From: Thermodesulfobacteriota bacterium
Lineage (GTDB): Bacteria; Desulfobacterota; Thermodesulfobacteria; Thermodesulfobacteriales; Thermodesulfobacteriaceae
Direction of reading: 5' to 3'
Assembly (NCBI GenBank): GCA_030550555.1
Contig: JAUQPD010000035.1
Span: 32,576-96,575 of the forward strand
DNA length: 64,000 nt
Position 1 is the stretch's first letter. Every line of letters begins with the position of its first letter. The translations under genes and the position numbers were made by a program. The notes under the pieces are model-generated. The model saw only the letters and a list, made by a program, of their open reading frames with translations. It was not told where the DNA came from and made no database searches. Positions 1 through 10,104 of this stretch are shown in pieces.

Positions 1-918
1 GTCAATTTTGAGTTCCTTAAGTCTTTCTAAGTGGAATTCTCGTTCTTTTAATTTTCTCAAGAGATAGATACGAGTTCTAAGTTCCTCAATCTTTGCTCTA
101 CTTTGCTCAAGGACCTTTAGTTCTTTTTCTGTCCTCTGCTTTTCCTCTAAAAGTTTTATTATGGTTTCCAAATCTTTTAATTCCTCTTCAGTCTTTCTAA
201 GAGTCCCTGAGACTATATTCAATTCAGCGGTTAACTGTTCCTTTTTTCTTTCAGCTGTTATCAGCTTCTCCTTTAGCTCTTCAAGGGAACTGACTTCTGC
301 AAGTTTAAATAGTTCTTTTTCTCGCTCTATGAGCCCTTTTAGTTCTGCTTCTTTTTCCTTAAGCGAGTTTTCTAAATATTTCTGAAGGTCTGTAAGGATT
401 TTGGTGTCAAATAGGTGTTCAAAAAGGGCCTTTTTTTCTTCAGGTTTTGCAAGGAGTATCCTTCTATATTCGCCTTGGGGGATAATGAAGACTTTTTTGA
501 ATTGAGGGCCTGCAAGCCCAAAAAGTTCACGAATTATTGCGTCAGCTTCCTTAGCGTTGGAAGAAGTAAGTTTATTGTCTACCCAGAGAGACAGGCTCGA
601 TGGTAAGGAGCCAAATTTGTGGCGTCTAACGATACGATACACGCGATTTTGAAGAAGAAATTCGAAAACCACTTCAGGTGGAGTTGAAGAGTTTGGAGGA
701 AGGAGATGGGAAATAAGGTCTGCTGGGGAACGCTCAGGAAAGGAAGTTTCTCCAAAGAGGGCAAAAACGATTGCATCAAAGAGGGTGGTCTTGCCAGCAC
801 CAATTTCTCCACTTACTAGAAATAGCCTTTCTTTGTTTATAATCTCAAAGGTCTCTCTCGGTATCTCTGCATTGAGAAAGGGCCCAAAACCACGAATCTT
901 GAGATAGAGAGGTTGCAT
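1..918 (-). CDS. sbcC: SbcC-like exonuclease / SMC-type ATPase, N-terminal part (runs off window edge)
   Basis: Minus-strand frame from ATG at 918 reads MQPLYLKIRGFGPFLNAEIPRETFEIINKERLFLVSGEIGAGKTTLFDAIVFALFGETSF (Walker A), followed by coiled coil; open to the window edge, so absent from the ORF track. Confidence 0.85.
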   Translation of the reverse strand, partial: MQPLYLKIRGFGPFLNAEIPRETFEIINKERLFLVSGEIGAGKTTLFDAIVFALFGETSFPERSPADLISHLLPPNSSTPPEVVFEFLLQNRVYRIVRRHKFGSLPSSLSLWVDNKLTSSNAKEADAIIRELFGLAGPQFKKVFIIPQGEYRRILLAKPEEKKALFEHLFDTKILTDLQKYLENSLKEKEAELKGLIEREKELFKLAEVSSLEELKEKLITAERKKEQLTAELNIVSGTLRKTEEELKDLETIIKLLEEKQRTEKELKVLEQSRAKIEELRTRIYLLRKLKEREFHLERLKELKID

Positions 919-927
919 GAAGGCAAT

Positions 928-1404
928 CTACTTGATTCTTCCCTTGTATTTTCTCTTGAGCTCCCGTTCCATCTCTCTACGCTTTATGTCCTCTCTGCGA
1001 TCAACGACCTTTTTACCCTTGGCAAGAGCAAGTTCAACTTTGGCTATACCTCTTTCATTGAAATATACCTTAAGGGGAATCAAGGTGTAACCCTTCTCTT
1101 GAACCTTTCCCGCAAGTCTCTTGATTTCAGATTTTTTTAACAATAATTTTCTAGTTCTGGTGGGGTCAAGGTTTTTGGCTTCATGGCTATGGGGATAGGG
1201 ACTAATATGAAAATTATAAAGATATACCTCTCCATCCACAATTCTTGCAAAGCTGTCAGAGAGATTAGCTCTTCCCTCTCTGAGAGACTTCACTTCGCAT
1301 CCAAGAAGCTGAATTCCTGCTTCATAGGTGTCTTCAATCTCATAAAGATGATGGGCCTTTCTATTGGTGCAGACTATTTTTTGATGCATCTTCTTAGACT
1401 CCAA
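928..1404 (-). CDS. smpB: SsrA-binding protein SmpB
   Basis: [42 protein letters not shown]; basic C-terminal tail. Confidence 0.97.
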   Translation of the reverse strand: MESKKMHQKIVCTNRKAHHLYEIEDTYEAGIQLLGCEVKSLREGRANLSDSFARIVDGEVYLYNFHISPYPHSHEAKNLDPTRTRKLLLKKSEIKRLAGKVQEKGYTLIPLKVYFNERGIAKVELALAKGKKVVDRREDIKRREMERELKRKYKGRIK

Positions 1405-2737
1405 AAAGCCGTCTTATGAAGCTTTGCATCCTTCCAGAACTTCTAAACTGCTTCATAAGGGCCTTCATTTCCTCAAAGCTTCTCAGGAGTTTGTTGACAT
1501 CCTGAACAGTTGTGCCTGAGCCTCGGGCAATCCTGCGTTTTCTACTGGCATTAATTATATGAGGATTTCTTCTCTCTTGAGGTGTCATTGAATTTAAAAT
1601 TGCCTCCATCTTTATAAGTTCCTTTTCATCAATTGGGAGACTATCAATTTTCTTTCCAATTCCTGGTAAAAATCCCAAGATATCTCTTAGAGATCCAAGT
1701 TTTTTCATCTGTTGGATCTGCTCACGCAGATCTTCAAGGTCAAAATCCAATTTTTTAATCTTTTTTTCCAATTCTTTAGCTTTTTTTAGATCAAAGGCCT
1801 CTTGCGCCTTTTCAATGAGAGTAAGCATATCTCCCATGCCGAGGATTCTTGAGGCAAGGCGATCAGGATGGAAGACCTCAAGGGCATCAATCTTTTCTCC
1901 AACACCGAGAAACTTTATCGGACAGCCAGTGACCTCCTTAATAGAAAGGGCTGCTCCTCCTCTTGCATCTCCTTCGATTTTTGTAAGTATTACTCCTGTG
2001 AGATTTACCCTCTCATGAAAGGTCTTGGCAACATTCACTGCATCTTGTCCCATCATAGCATCAGCTACAAGAAGGACCTCACTAGGCTTGAGAAACTCCT
2101 TAAGACTTATGAGCTCCTCCATAAGAGCTTCATCAATGTGCAGACGTCCTGCGGTATCAACTATGAGCACATCTCTTCCTGTCTCCTTTGCCTGCTTTAA
2201 AGCCCGCTCAGCAATCTGAAGTGGTTTCTCCGAAGGGTCCGCTTCTACAAAGGGCACATCAATTTTACTTGCAAGAATCTTCAGCTGTTCAATAGCAGCA
2301 GGACGATAAACATCAGTAGAAACAAGAAGGGGATTGTGTCCCTTCTTTTTCAGGTATCTTGCAAGCTTTCCTGCAGTGGTAGTTTTTCCAGATCCCTGAA
2401 GACCAGCAAGAAGAATAACCGAAGGTTTGCCAGTTAGGTTTAGTCCTTGGGCCTTACCTCCAAGGGTAGTAACAAGCTCATCATAAACTATTTTTACCAT
2501 CTGCTGAAAGGGAGTTAAACTTTCAAGGACCTCTGAAGAGAGAGCACGGGCTTCAACGCGGGAGAGAAAATCTTTAACTACGCGATAATTAACATCTGCC
2601 TCAAGAAGGGCAAGCCGAATCTCTCTCAGCCCCTTCTTAACATCATCAGGACTGAGTTTCCCCTTGTCCTTAAACCCTGAAAGGGCCTTCTCTAATCGCT
2701 CACTTAAACTCTGAAACATACCTATAAAGTAGCACAT
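1394..2737 (-). CDS. ffh: Signal recognition particle protein Ffh (SRP54)
   Basis: [23 protein letters not shown]-terminal M domain; 447 aa. Confidence 0.97.
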   Translation of the reverse strand: MCYFIGMFQSLSERLEKALSGFKDKGKLSPDDVKKGLREIRLALLEADVNYRVVKDFLSRVEARALSSEVLESLTPFQQMVKIVYDELVTTLGGKAQGLNLTGKPSVILLAGLQGSGKTTTAGKLARYLKKKGHNPLLVSTDVYRPAAIEQLKILASKIDVPFVEADPSEKPLQIAERALKQAKETGRDVLIVDTAGRLHIDEALMEELISLKEFLKPSEVLLVADAMMGQDAVNVAKTFHERVNLTGVILTKIEGDARGGAALSIKEVTGCPIKFLGVGEKIDALEVFHPDRLASRILGMGDMLTLIEKAQEAFDLKKAKELEKKIKKLDFDLEDLREQIQQMKKLGSLRDILGFLPGIGKKIDSLPIDEKELIKMEAILNSMTPQERRNPHIINASRKRRIARGSGTTVQDVNKLLRSFEEMKALMKQFRSSGRMQSFIRRLFGV

Positions 2738-2834
2738 CTCAAGACTAAATCAAGGGAATCCTTCCACGCAGGTCTATTGACAAGCTTCAAAGGCCAAATA
2801 TAATCGTCATAAAAAGAAAATATATTTTCGTCAA

Positions 2835-4664
2835 ATGATTAATAAATTTAAAGATCTACTTGCAGGATCCACATATGGTGCCAAATTCTTTAGATCAATA
2901 ATCCTCATATTTTCACTATGGCAAATTACAATAATTTTTGCTGTCGGTATATATTTTTATTATAATGACTTAACTTTAAGAAGGGAAATTATCAAAAACT
3001 TATCAGCTAATATAAATCTAATGCTTGAAACGAAATATGCCTATTATCTTGAACATCGAGGTCACATTCCTGAAGTACTAGAAGAGGAGTTTTATTTTAG
3101 TATCTTAAAAAATACAAAGGATGAAGTTTTTGATTATTTTTATAAGTCAATTTATACGTTTATTGGACCAAAACCTATATTAAGTACAACTCCTGAAAAT
3201 TTAGAACTATATCAAGAAATAGATTTCCCAGCCTTTAATATGAAATATTATGTTGGATTTTTTAAAGGGGCACTTTTTATATGGCATATTAAGTTGCTTT
3301 TTCCCTTAGTGGTATTTACAGTTTTAATTACTACCTGTGGTTTGTTTATTTTATATCGTTTATATAAATCTTTCAAAAAACCAATGGAAGATCTTGTCTT
3401 GTCATTAAGTATGGGTAAGGTACCAGAATATACAGGTTATACTGAATTAGATAAGGTAGTTCAAGCTATCAATGAGCATGTAGAAAGAGAAAAGAAATTG
3501 ACTGAGGATAGGATAAAGCTTCTAAAGGAGTTAGAAAAGAGTCAGAGGCTTTCAGCAATCGGCACCCTGGCAGGTGGTTATGCTCATGAGTTTAATAATC
3601 TACTTCAGGCAGTTCTAATTAACACTGAACTTGCAAAGAGAGCCCTGAAAGAGGGAGACTATGCAAAGGCAGAGATGCATCTCGGTCAAGTGGAAGCGGT
3701 ATCTTCGCGTGGGCAAAACCTTGCAAAGCGAATTCTTCATATGACAAAAATCGTTCCAGGAGAGGAGGCCTCATTACGAGAAGTTCTCATTGAACTTCAG
3801 GACGTCCTCAGAGTCTTAATACCAAGAGATATTGAGTTAGAAGTTAGTATTGATGAAGACCCCCTCTATGTTCCTACTTCTCCAGATGCCCTTCATGAAA
3901 TCATTATTAACTATGTGAAGAATGCAGTTGATGCTATAGAAGCTGTCAGAGACTACAAGAGGGGATTTAAAATTCTAATAAGGGCCTATAAAAAGGGAGC
4001 CCTTGCGGTGCTTGAAGTTGAAGACAATGGGTGCGGAATGACAGAAGAGGTAAAGGAGAGGATTTTTGAGCCTTTTTTCACAACAAAGAAAATTCCAGAA
4101 GGGACTGGCCTTGGGCTCTACGTAATTTATAACATAGTTACCCAGGCAGGAGGATACATTGAGGTTGAAAGTACACCAGGACTGGGAACGGTCTTTAAAA
4201 CCTTTTTACCTCTAAGGGAGAGGTCTTTCAGAGCCAAGGAAGATGAACATCCTCGTTCAGATGATAAGGTTTCAGCCCAGGTCCCCTTAAAACGGGTCCT
4301 CATAGCAGATGATGAAAAAGAAATTGCAGAAGCCTTAGGGGAAATTTTTGCCACATACAGCATTGAAGTCACTATTATTCACGATGGCAACAGTGCTTAC
4401 GACCTTATAAGCAAAGAGAAATTTGATCTTATTCTCCTGGATCTATATATGCCGGGACTAAATGGTGTAGATTTGATTAAGAAATTGAGAGAAGCTCAGG
4501 TACAACTACCTCCAATTGTGCTTATGACTGGCTTTGTCGGAGATGCTGGGGCCCCTCTCACAGACCTACTTGAAAAAGGCGTAATAAAAAGGATCCTCAG
4601 AAAACCCTTTTCCCTTGAGGAGATTGAAAGTATAATAAAAGAATACAAAAAGGTGCCAAGTTGA
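2835..4664 (+). CDS. Membrane hybrid sensor histidine kinase with C-terminal receiver
   Basis: N-terminal TM segments, GYAHEFNNLLQ phosphoacceptor region, DNGCGM / GTGLGL ATP-binding boxes, receiver VLIADDEKEIAEAL...LILLDLYMPG. Confidence 0.92.
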   Translation: MINKFKDLLAGSTYGAKFFRSIILIFSLWQITIIFAVGIYFYYNDLTLRREIIKNLSANINLMLETKYAYYLEHRGHIPEVLEEEFYFSILKNTKDEVFDYFYKSIYTFIGPKPILSTTPENLELYQEIDFPAFNMKYYVGFFKGALFIWHIKLLFPLVVFTVLITTCGLFILYRLYKSFKKPMEDLVLSLSMGKVPEYTGYTELDKVVQAINEHVEREKKLTEDRIKLLKELEKSQRLSAIGTLAGGYAHEFNNLLQAVLINTELAKRALKEGDYAKAEMHLGQVEAVSSRGQNLAKRILHMTKIVPGEEASLREVLIELQDVLRVLIPRDIELEVSIDEDPLYVPTSPDALHEIIINYVKNAVDAIEAVRDYKRGFKILIRAYKKGALAVLEVEDNGCGMTEEVKERIFEPFFTTKKIPEGTGLGLYVIYNIVTQAGGYIEVESTPGLGTVFKTFLPLRERSFRAKEDEHPRSDDKVSAQVPLKRVLIADDEKEIAEALGEIFATYSIEVTIIHDGNSAYDLISKEKFDLILLDLYMPGLNGVDLIKKLREAQVQLPPIVLMTGFVGDAGAPLTDLLEKGVIKRILRKPFSLEEIESIIKEYKKVPS

Positions 4665-5344
4665 ATTATATACTGTTTTTAATCTTAATAGTTTTAAATA
4701 TTTTCTTATATAATAATACCTTTGCAGGGATACCAATTTATGGAGAACTTTCTGAGCTTTCTCACTTTAAGAGAGTAACGGATGAGGAATTATGTAGACA
4801 CCCAAAGGTGGTAATTCATGGTGTTAGAAATTACCTGAGGATGAGACACCTATGTGGAAAAGACCAAATAAAAATTGTTACAGGTGTTCTTTATATTAGT
4901 GAGTTTTATTCAGAAGATCATATATATGTATCTCCTCTACCATCAACTTCGACATTAAGAAAACATGGTAATACATTTCATATAATCTATACAAAATTAC
5001 TTTCTTTTTATGTCAATGACTTGCAAAAAGATTTACGTATAATTCATAGAGAAGTATCTTCCGTTTTTGAACTTGATACTGTTTTGCCAGAAATTCTGAG
5101 AGAGGCAGAGATATTAATCTTGCTTCCAGATCCCATTTTCTATAACGTTAGAGGCTTATCAGTGCTTAGATATTGGATAAAAAGATATCCCAAAGTCAAA
5201 ATTTTAGACCTTGCCAATTTAAATATAGATCATCCCAGATTAACAAGAATTAACCTGGAAAAGAGAAAATATCTTCAAACGGTAGTGGATGTTTTTTATA
5301 GAGACAATTTGGTGAGAGGTAGTATTTTCTATGTGGATTATTAG
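4661..5344 (+). CDS. Putative exported protein of unknown function, possibly a periplasmic substrate-binding/sensor-like protein
   Basis: Signal-peptide-like N-terminus MNYILFLILIVLNIFLYNNTFAG; 4-bp overlap with the upstream kinase gene and 14-nt overlap with the TonB receptor gene. Confidence 0.55.
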   Translation: MNYILFLILIVLNIFLYNNTFAGIPIYGELSELSHFKRVTDEELCRHPKVVIHGVRNYLRMRHLCGKDQIKIVTGVLYISEFYSEDHIYVSPLPSTSTLRKHGNTFHIIYTKLLSFYVNDLQKDLRIIHREVSSVFELDTVLPEILREAEILILLPDPIFYNVRGLSVLRYWIKRYPKVKILDLANLNIDHPRLTRINLEKRKYLQTVVDVFYRDNLVRGSIFYVDY

Positions 5345-7274
5345 GATTCTATTAATTAATTTGGTGTTGTCCCTGTTACCACCATTTATATCGGGAACAA
5401 TGAGAGCTCAGGAGCATCTTGACTTAAGGGAGATTGCAAGAGAGGAGCTAGAGTATACGAAAGGGATTTACATGAAAGAGATGCCTCTTCTTGAAAGTCC
5501 AGTTCCTATTTCAGTTTACAGCAGGGAATATCTTGAGCGATTTGGCTTTAGAAATCTCAGAGAATTCCTAGATTTTATGCCCTCCTACTATCTCGTTCCA
5601 GGAATAGGAGAGCTGGCTATAACATATAGAGGATTCAGATCCATGACCTCTGCAAGTGTCCTTGTTCTTGAAGATGAAGCAAGGATTGTGACCCCTGATT
5701 ATGAGTCATTCCCTGTCAACAGGGCCTACACTCTTCAGGATATATCTCGCATAGAACTCTTTCATGGAGCAGGTGGAAGTATCTATGGCTCTGGTGCCTT
5801 TAGCGGGATTGTGTCCTTAGAGAGAGCCCATTTGCCTGGGGAAAAAAGACTTGACTTTTCTCTTGGCACTAACGATCAAAAGGGCCTTTCATTTAGCTTT
5901 CATGGAGAAAATCATTATCTCTTTGTGAGGACCTACAAGGAAGACTCACCCCTCAAAGATTATGGCAGATCTTATGAGACAGATCAAACAAATTCCCTTG
6001 TTTTTCGCTATATCTGGGGCGGAGGCGATTTATCTTTACACTACTTTAAAGAAAAGACCTACCATTCTTTAACACTAGATGGTGCAAAGGTGGATAATAA
6101 TTTGCTTAAATATGTAGATGATTTACTTAATGTAGAATTTTTGAATTTTAATTTACGAAAGTATTATGTTTTTTCAAACTATAAATTAGTATTGAATCCC
6201 TATTTTACTAAAGCTAAAGTAGACTCACCTTTCTTCACAAGGATTACACCTTTTCCTGCTTATACTATAGATATTTCTCCACTAAGGTTTGGTTTAAATT
6301 TCTATCTATTGTTTCCATTTCTTGGTGGAGATCTTCTAAGTGGTGGAGAAATTCAATATAAGTATTTAAAAGATTATAAATTAACTTTTGTATTACCGAT
6401 GAGCTCTCAGTTTATTAGATTTTCTCATGTATTCAGAAGTGACGAAGACCTTCTTTATGCCCTATATTTTAGTTATGTCTACAATTTTAAGAATTTTGGA
6501 CTCCACTTGGGGACTCGTTTCGAGAAACATGAGGATTATATGGGTGCTTTAACAAATCGCCTTGGAATTGCCTATAGAATCCATCCCAATCTTTCGTTTT
6601 TAATTAGCTATACTGAGGGTTACAATACGCCCTCTCATTTTCACAATGAAGAGGGCCAGATATTTTGGGGGAAGACTCCTATCTATTCCTTTTCGAGGCT
6701 TAAGCCTGAGAAGGAGAGGTCTTTTCAATTAAGCTTACTCTATCAAAGGGGAAGGGAAGCCTATTTCCGCAATACTATTTATCTCCAAGAGCAAAGAGAA
6801 CGTATATGGCATGATCCATTACGGATAGCAGAGAGAAATCTTCCGCCCTATAAGGTTTGGGGCTTTGAGAGTGAACTCATTAGAAACTTTGGGGAACATC
6901 TTCTATTTGTGAATCTCTCCTCTCTTAGAGTTGCTGAGGGGAAAGACATACCTTACATAGTGGAGGGTAAGTATATCGCTGGGATTCCAGAGTTTATGCT
7001 CAAAGGTGGAGTAAGCCTTAGACTTCCTTTTGCAAGAGAGGTCTATCTTTCTCCACTTATTAGATTGATTGGATCTGCAAAAGACAAGGATGGGAAGCGT
7101 ATATCAGGCTATACAGTTACGGATCTAAATCTACTACTTAAACCTGTCAAAAGGCTTGAAATAAATTTTAGAATTGATAATCTCTTTGATAAGACCCACT
7201 TCAGGGCAGGAACAATTTCTGCTATTCCCTTTGGAGGTAGAAGAGTGAGTTTAGATCTCAGGTTTTCTTTTTAG
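5331..7274 (+). CDS. TonB-dependent outer-membrane receptor
   Basis: Plug-like region (PVPISVYSREYLERFGFRNLREFLDFMPSYY; GAGGSIYGSGAFSGIVSL), beta-strand-rich C-terminus ending RVSLDLRFSF. Confidence 0.85.
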   Translation: MWIIRILLINLVLSLLPPFISGTMRAQEHLDLREIAREELEYTKGIYMKEMPLLESPVPISVYSREYLERFGFRNLREFLDFMPSYYLVPGIGELAITYRGFRSMTSASVLVLEDEARIVTPDYESFPVNRAYTLQDISRIELFHGAGGSIYGSGAFSGIVSLERAHLPGEKRLDFSLGTNDQKGLSFSFHGENHYLFVRTYKEDSPLKDYGRSYETDQTNSLVFRYIWGGGDLSLHYFKEKTYHSLTLDGAKVDNNLLKYVDDLLNVEFLNFNLRKYYVFSNYKLVLNPYFTKAKVDSPFFTRITPFPAYTIDISPLRFGLNFYLLFPFLGGDLLSGGEIQYKYLKDYKLTFVLPMSSQFIRFSHVFRSDEDLLYALYFSYVYNFKNFGLHLGTRFEKHEDYMGALTNRLGIAYRIHPNLSFLISYTEGYNTPSHFHNEEGQIFWGKTPIYSFSRLKPEKERSFQLSLLYQRGREAYFRNTIYLQEQRERIWHDPLRIAERNLPPYKVWGFESELIRNFGEHLLFVNLSSLRVAEGKDIPYIVEGKYIAGIPEFMLKGGVSLRLPFAREVYLSPLIRLIGSAKDKDGKRISGYTVTDLNLLLKPVKRLEINFRIDNLFDKTHFRAGTISAIPFGGRRVSLDLRFSF

Positions 7275-7286
7275 AGGAGTTATGCT

Positions 7287-9035
7287 ATGAAAGTTGCGGT
7301 CCACATAACCCATGAGGCTCTTTACAAGATAGGCGGAATAGGAGAGGTCCTAAACGGGCTTTGTACCGCAGAGGCCTATCAGGGATTTTTTGAGCGCACT
7401 CTCCTCTACGGTCCTCTTTTTGAATATATAGGATCTGCTACAACTAGGCTTGGCAAAGATGGTGTAGTCTACTATTCAAGTAAAGATCACTATGATACAG
7501 GAAGATTTCATGAATTATTTCGCTCAATTCTTGAGAAGTATCAAATAGATATTGTCTATGGTAAAAGACGACTTGCTAGTGAACTTAACCCACAAAAGAG
7601 TGCAACAGTTGATGTTTTACTTATAGATGTCACTCGTATGAAAAAGGAAATTGTTGATTTACAAAAATATCTCTTTTGGGAGCGTTTTGGTATTCCATCA
7701 GATAGATATGAAAATGATTGGGATTATGAGCAATATTTCCGTCTTGCTATACCTTACTTTGAATTGATTTCAACTCTTTTTTCTCGTGCAAGTAAAATTT
7801 ATCATTTTAGTCATGAATATATGGGTGTGCCAAGTTTACTTTTTCTTGAATTTTCTCCTGATTTTATATCGGGAAAACATATACGAATCTTTTATGCCCA
7901 TGAGATTGCTCCTGTAAGAAGAATAGTTGAGAATCATCCAGGACATGATATAACTTTTTACAATCTTCTTCTACGGGCGAAGGAAAAGGGAAAGAATCTG
8001 GAGGATTTGTTTGGCTCTCAGATGGACTGGTATAGAACCGCTTTAGTTAAAGCAACAGCACGGTTTGACAGGATCTTTGCGGTAGGAGATTGGGTGGCTG
8101 AGGAGTACAAATTTCTCCTTGGAAGGGAGGTAGATGAAAGAAAAATAAAGATTGTCTATAATGGCCTGCCTCTTGATCATATTACCCTTGAAGAAAAGGA
8201 GGATAGCAGACAGAAGATAGAATACTGTCTTAATAGCAAAGGTTGTAGCAGAGTTGATCTTATCTTTTCGCATACCTGTAGACTGGTAAAGAGCAAAGGG
8301 ATTTGGCGCGATCTGATACTCCTCTCTATGTTGGATCCTCTTCTCAGGAGGGATAATTTAACAGGCGTTTATATTCTCCTTGCATCCCAACTTCCCCAGG
8401 GTAGACCTCCTGAACTAATTGAGGCCATGGTGAGGGAATATGGTTGGCCTTTTAATCACAGGGTTGGTTGGCCAGATCTTGTGGGGTATGAAGTAGAGAT
8501 ATACCGTCTTATTGAGAAATTTAATGCTCGCTCTAAAGCCATTAGAGCTATCTTCATAAATCAATATGGACTCTCAAAGAGAAAGTGTGGGCAAGATTTT
8601 CCAGCAGATATCACTACAAGAGATCTAAAAGTTGCATCTGATGTGGAGTTGGGCCTTTCTATCTATGAGCCCTTTGGAATTTCCCACATTGAGGTTCTAC
8701 CCTATGGAGGCCTTAGTGTGCTTTCAACCTCCTGTGGAGTCTATTTTCTTCTAAAAGAGACCTTTACGGGGGATATAAGGCCCTACTTTGCGGTTGACTT
8801 TATCTCCCCTGCAAGTTACCTCCCTGATGACCTACTCATGGGATTAACCTCAGAAAAGAGGGAGATGCTGGAAGAGCTTTCCATCGGGAAGGAAATAGAG
8901 CAGATTTATACGCTCATACCCAAAACCCCTCAAGAGAGATTTATTATTTTTGAAAAAGTTCAAAATTATGTAAAAAAACTTGATTGGGAAAGTGTTGTAA
9001 GAAATTATTTTCTACCTGCTCTTAAAGAAACTTAG
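7287..9035 (+). CDS. Glycogen/starch synthase-like glycosyltransferase
   Basis: N-terminal KIGGIGEVLNGL motif of GT5-like proteins; C-terminal SIYEPFGISHIEVLPYGGLSVLSTSCG donor-site-like motif. Confidence 0.7.
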   Translation: MKVAVHITHEALYKIGGIGEVLNGLCTAEAYQGFFERTLLYGPLFEYIGSATTRLGKDGVVYYSSKDHYDTGRFHELFRSILEKYQIDIVYGKRRLASELNPQKSATVDVLLIDVTRMKKEIVDLQKYLFWERFGIPSDRYENDWDYEQYFRLAIPYFELISTLFSRASKIYHFSHEYMGVPSLLFLEFSPDFISGKHIRIFYAHEIAPVRRIVENHPGHDITFYNLLLRAKEKGKNLEDLFGSQMDWYRTALVKATARFDRIFAVGDWVAEEYKFLLGREVDERKIKIVYNGLPLDHITLEEKEDSRQKIEYCLNSKGCSRVDLIFSHTCRLVKSKGIWRDLILLSMLDPLLRRDNLTGVYILLASQLPQGRPPELIEAMVREYGWPFNHRVGWPDLVGYEVEIYRLIEKFNARSKAIRAIFINQYGLSKRKCGQDFPADITTRDLKVASDVELGLSIYEPFGISHIEVLPYGGLSVLSTSCGVYFLLKETFTGDIRPYFAVDFISPASYLPDDLLMGLTSEKREMLEELSIGKEIEQIYTLIPKTPQERFIIFEKVQNYVKKLDWESVVRNYFLPALKET

Positions 9036-9817
9036 ACTATCTCATAGGGAGTGTGATTTTTTTTCCACTCCTGGAAAAATCTATCCTCAAGTGCTTTGAG
9101 AGTTTTTTCATATTCTTCAACAGAAATCTTTGCCCCCTTTATTCCACCCTTGAGGTTTATCTCTACAAGATAGGGGCCATTCCCCGCGACGTAGGCAAGG
9201 TCAAGATGGGCGTAGGGGAATCCTCCTCTATTCATAACTGCCTGACAAAAAGCGATCTCTTCTGGAGATAATTCATAGGGCTTAGCCTTTCCACCGAAGA
9301 AAAGATTTTGTCTGAAGTTTCCTCTGTTTTCCCTTGTATAAGCCTCTAAATAGAGCTCTCCAAGGAAGACTACTCTAATATCCTGCCATTCCTCATAAAA
9401 AGGCTGTAGCACAAAGGGAAACTCAAGGGGAGGAGCTCCAGCTTGTCTAAAGATTTCCTCTAAGTCATTCCAGAGAAAGATACCAAGACCACAATTGGCA
9501 AAGTCCTTCTTAGTGACAAATTTTTTGAATGGAGGAGGGGCTTCCATCACCTGAAGGAGAGAGGTTCGATTTTTAATCACATAGGTATAAGGCAACATAT
9601 AGTCGGAGAGAATTTCTGCTTGTGCGGTTTTTGATTTGCTTAGAATTTGAGATATAAAGGAGGGATATGCAAGAACTCCTCTCCAGAGGAGATCAATAAC
9701 TAGAGGAAAGTCCTCTTTTTTAAGAGGAAGACGAGTTAGTATTAAATCTCCACATTTAAGCTGAGAATAATAATTTTTAAGACCTCTTAAGGTGGTTACA
9801 ACATAGAAAGGATTCAT
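9032..9817 (-). CDS. ATP-grasp domain protein (RimK-like)
   Basis: FVLQPFYEEWQDIRVVFLGE...RENRGNFRQNLFFGGKA...YAHLDLAYVAGNGPYLVEINLKGG. Confidence 0.75.
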   Translation of the reverse strand: MNPFYVVTTLRGLKNYYSQLKCGDLILTRLPLKKEDFPLVIDLLWRGVLAYPSFISQILSKSKTAQAEILSDYMLPYTYVIKNRTSLLQVMEAPPPFKKFVTKKDFANCGLGIFLWNDLEEIFRQAGAPPLEFPFVLQPFYEEWQDIRVVFLGELYLEAYTRENRGNFRQNLFFGGKAKPYELSPEEIAFCQAVMNRGGFPYAHLDLAYVAGNGPYLVEINLKGGIKGAKISVEEYEKTLKALEDRFFQEWKKNHTPYEIV

Positions 9818-9822
9818 GTAGA

Positions 9823-10089
9823 CTATTTTTTTAAGAAGGATAGATCTGCATTACAAGACCCACAGAAGAATTTGAGGGGACCAAGGATTTCAACTTCTTC
9901 TTCAACCGGTTCCAGGGCTCCTTCTTCTGTCTGGAGATAGTGAATGTAGAAAGTGGCATTTTCAATGATTTCATAAAAGTCCTCGTGATTTCCACAGTAG
10001 GGGCAAGTTATTTTCTCTTTGTGGGGAATATAGAGGGGTTTTTTGACTTTTATTTTGTGAGTCTTAGCACTGGTAAATGCTTTGTCCAT
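9823..10089 (-). CDS. Small zinc-ribbon protein
   Basis: CPYCGNHEDF...FFCGSCNADL paired CxxC motifs. Confidence 0.6.
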   Translation of the reverse strand: MDKAFTSAKTHKIKVKKPLYIPHKEKITCPYCGNHEDFYEIIENATFYIHYLQTEEGALEPVEEEVEILGPLKFFCGSCNADLSFLKK

Positions 10090-10104
10090 TGGGTTCTCCT
10101 CTTA

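Noticed and set aside
579-812. 77-aa minus-strand ORF at the left edge
   Set aside because: Out of frame with the larger SbcC-like coding frame that covers the region.
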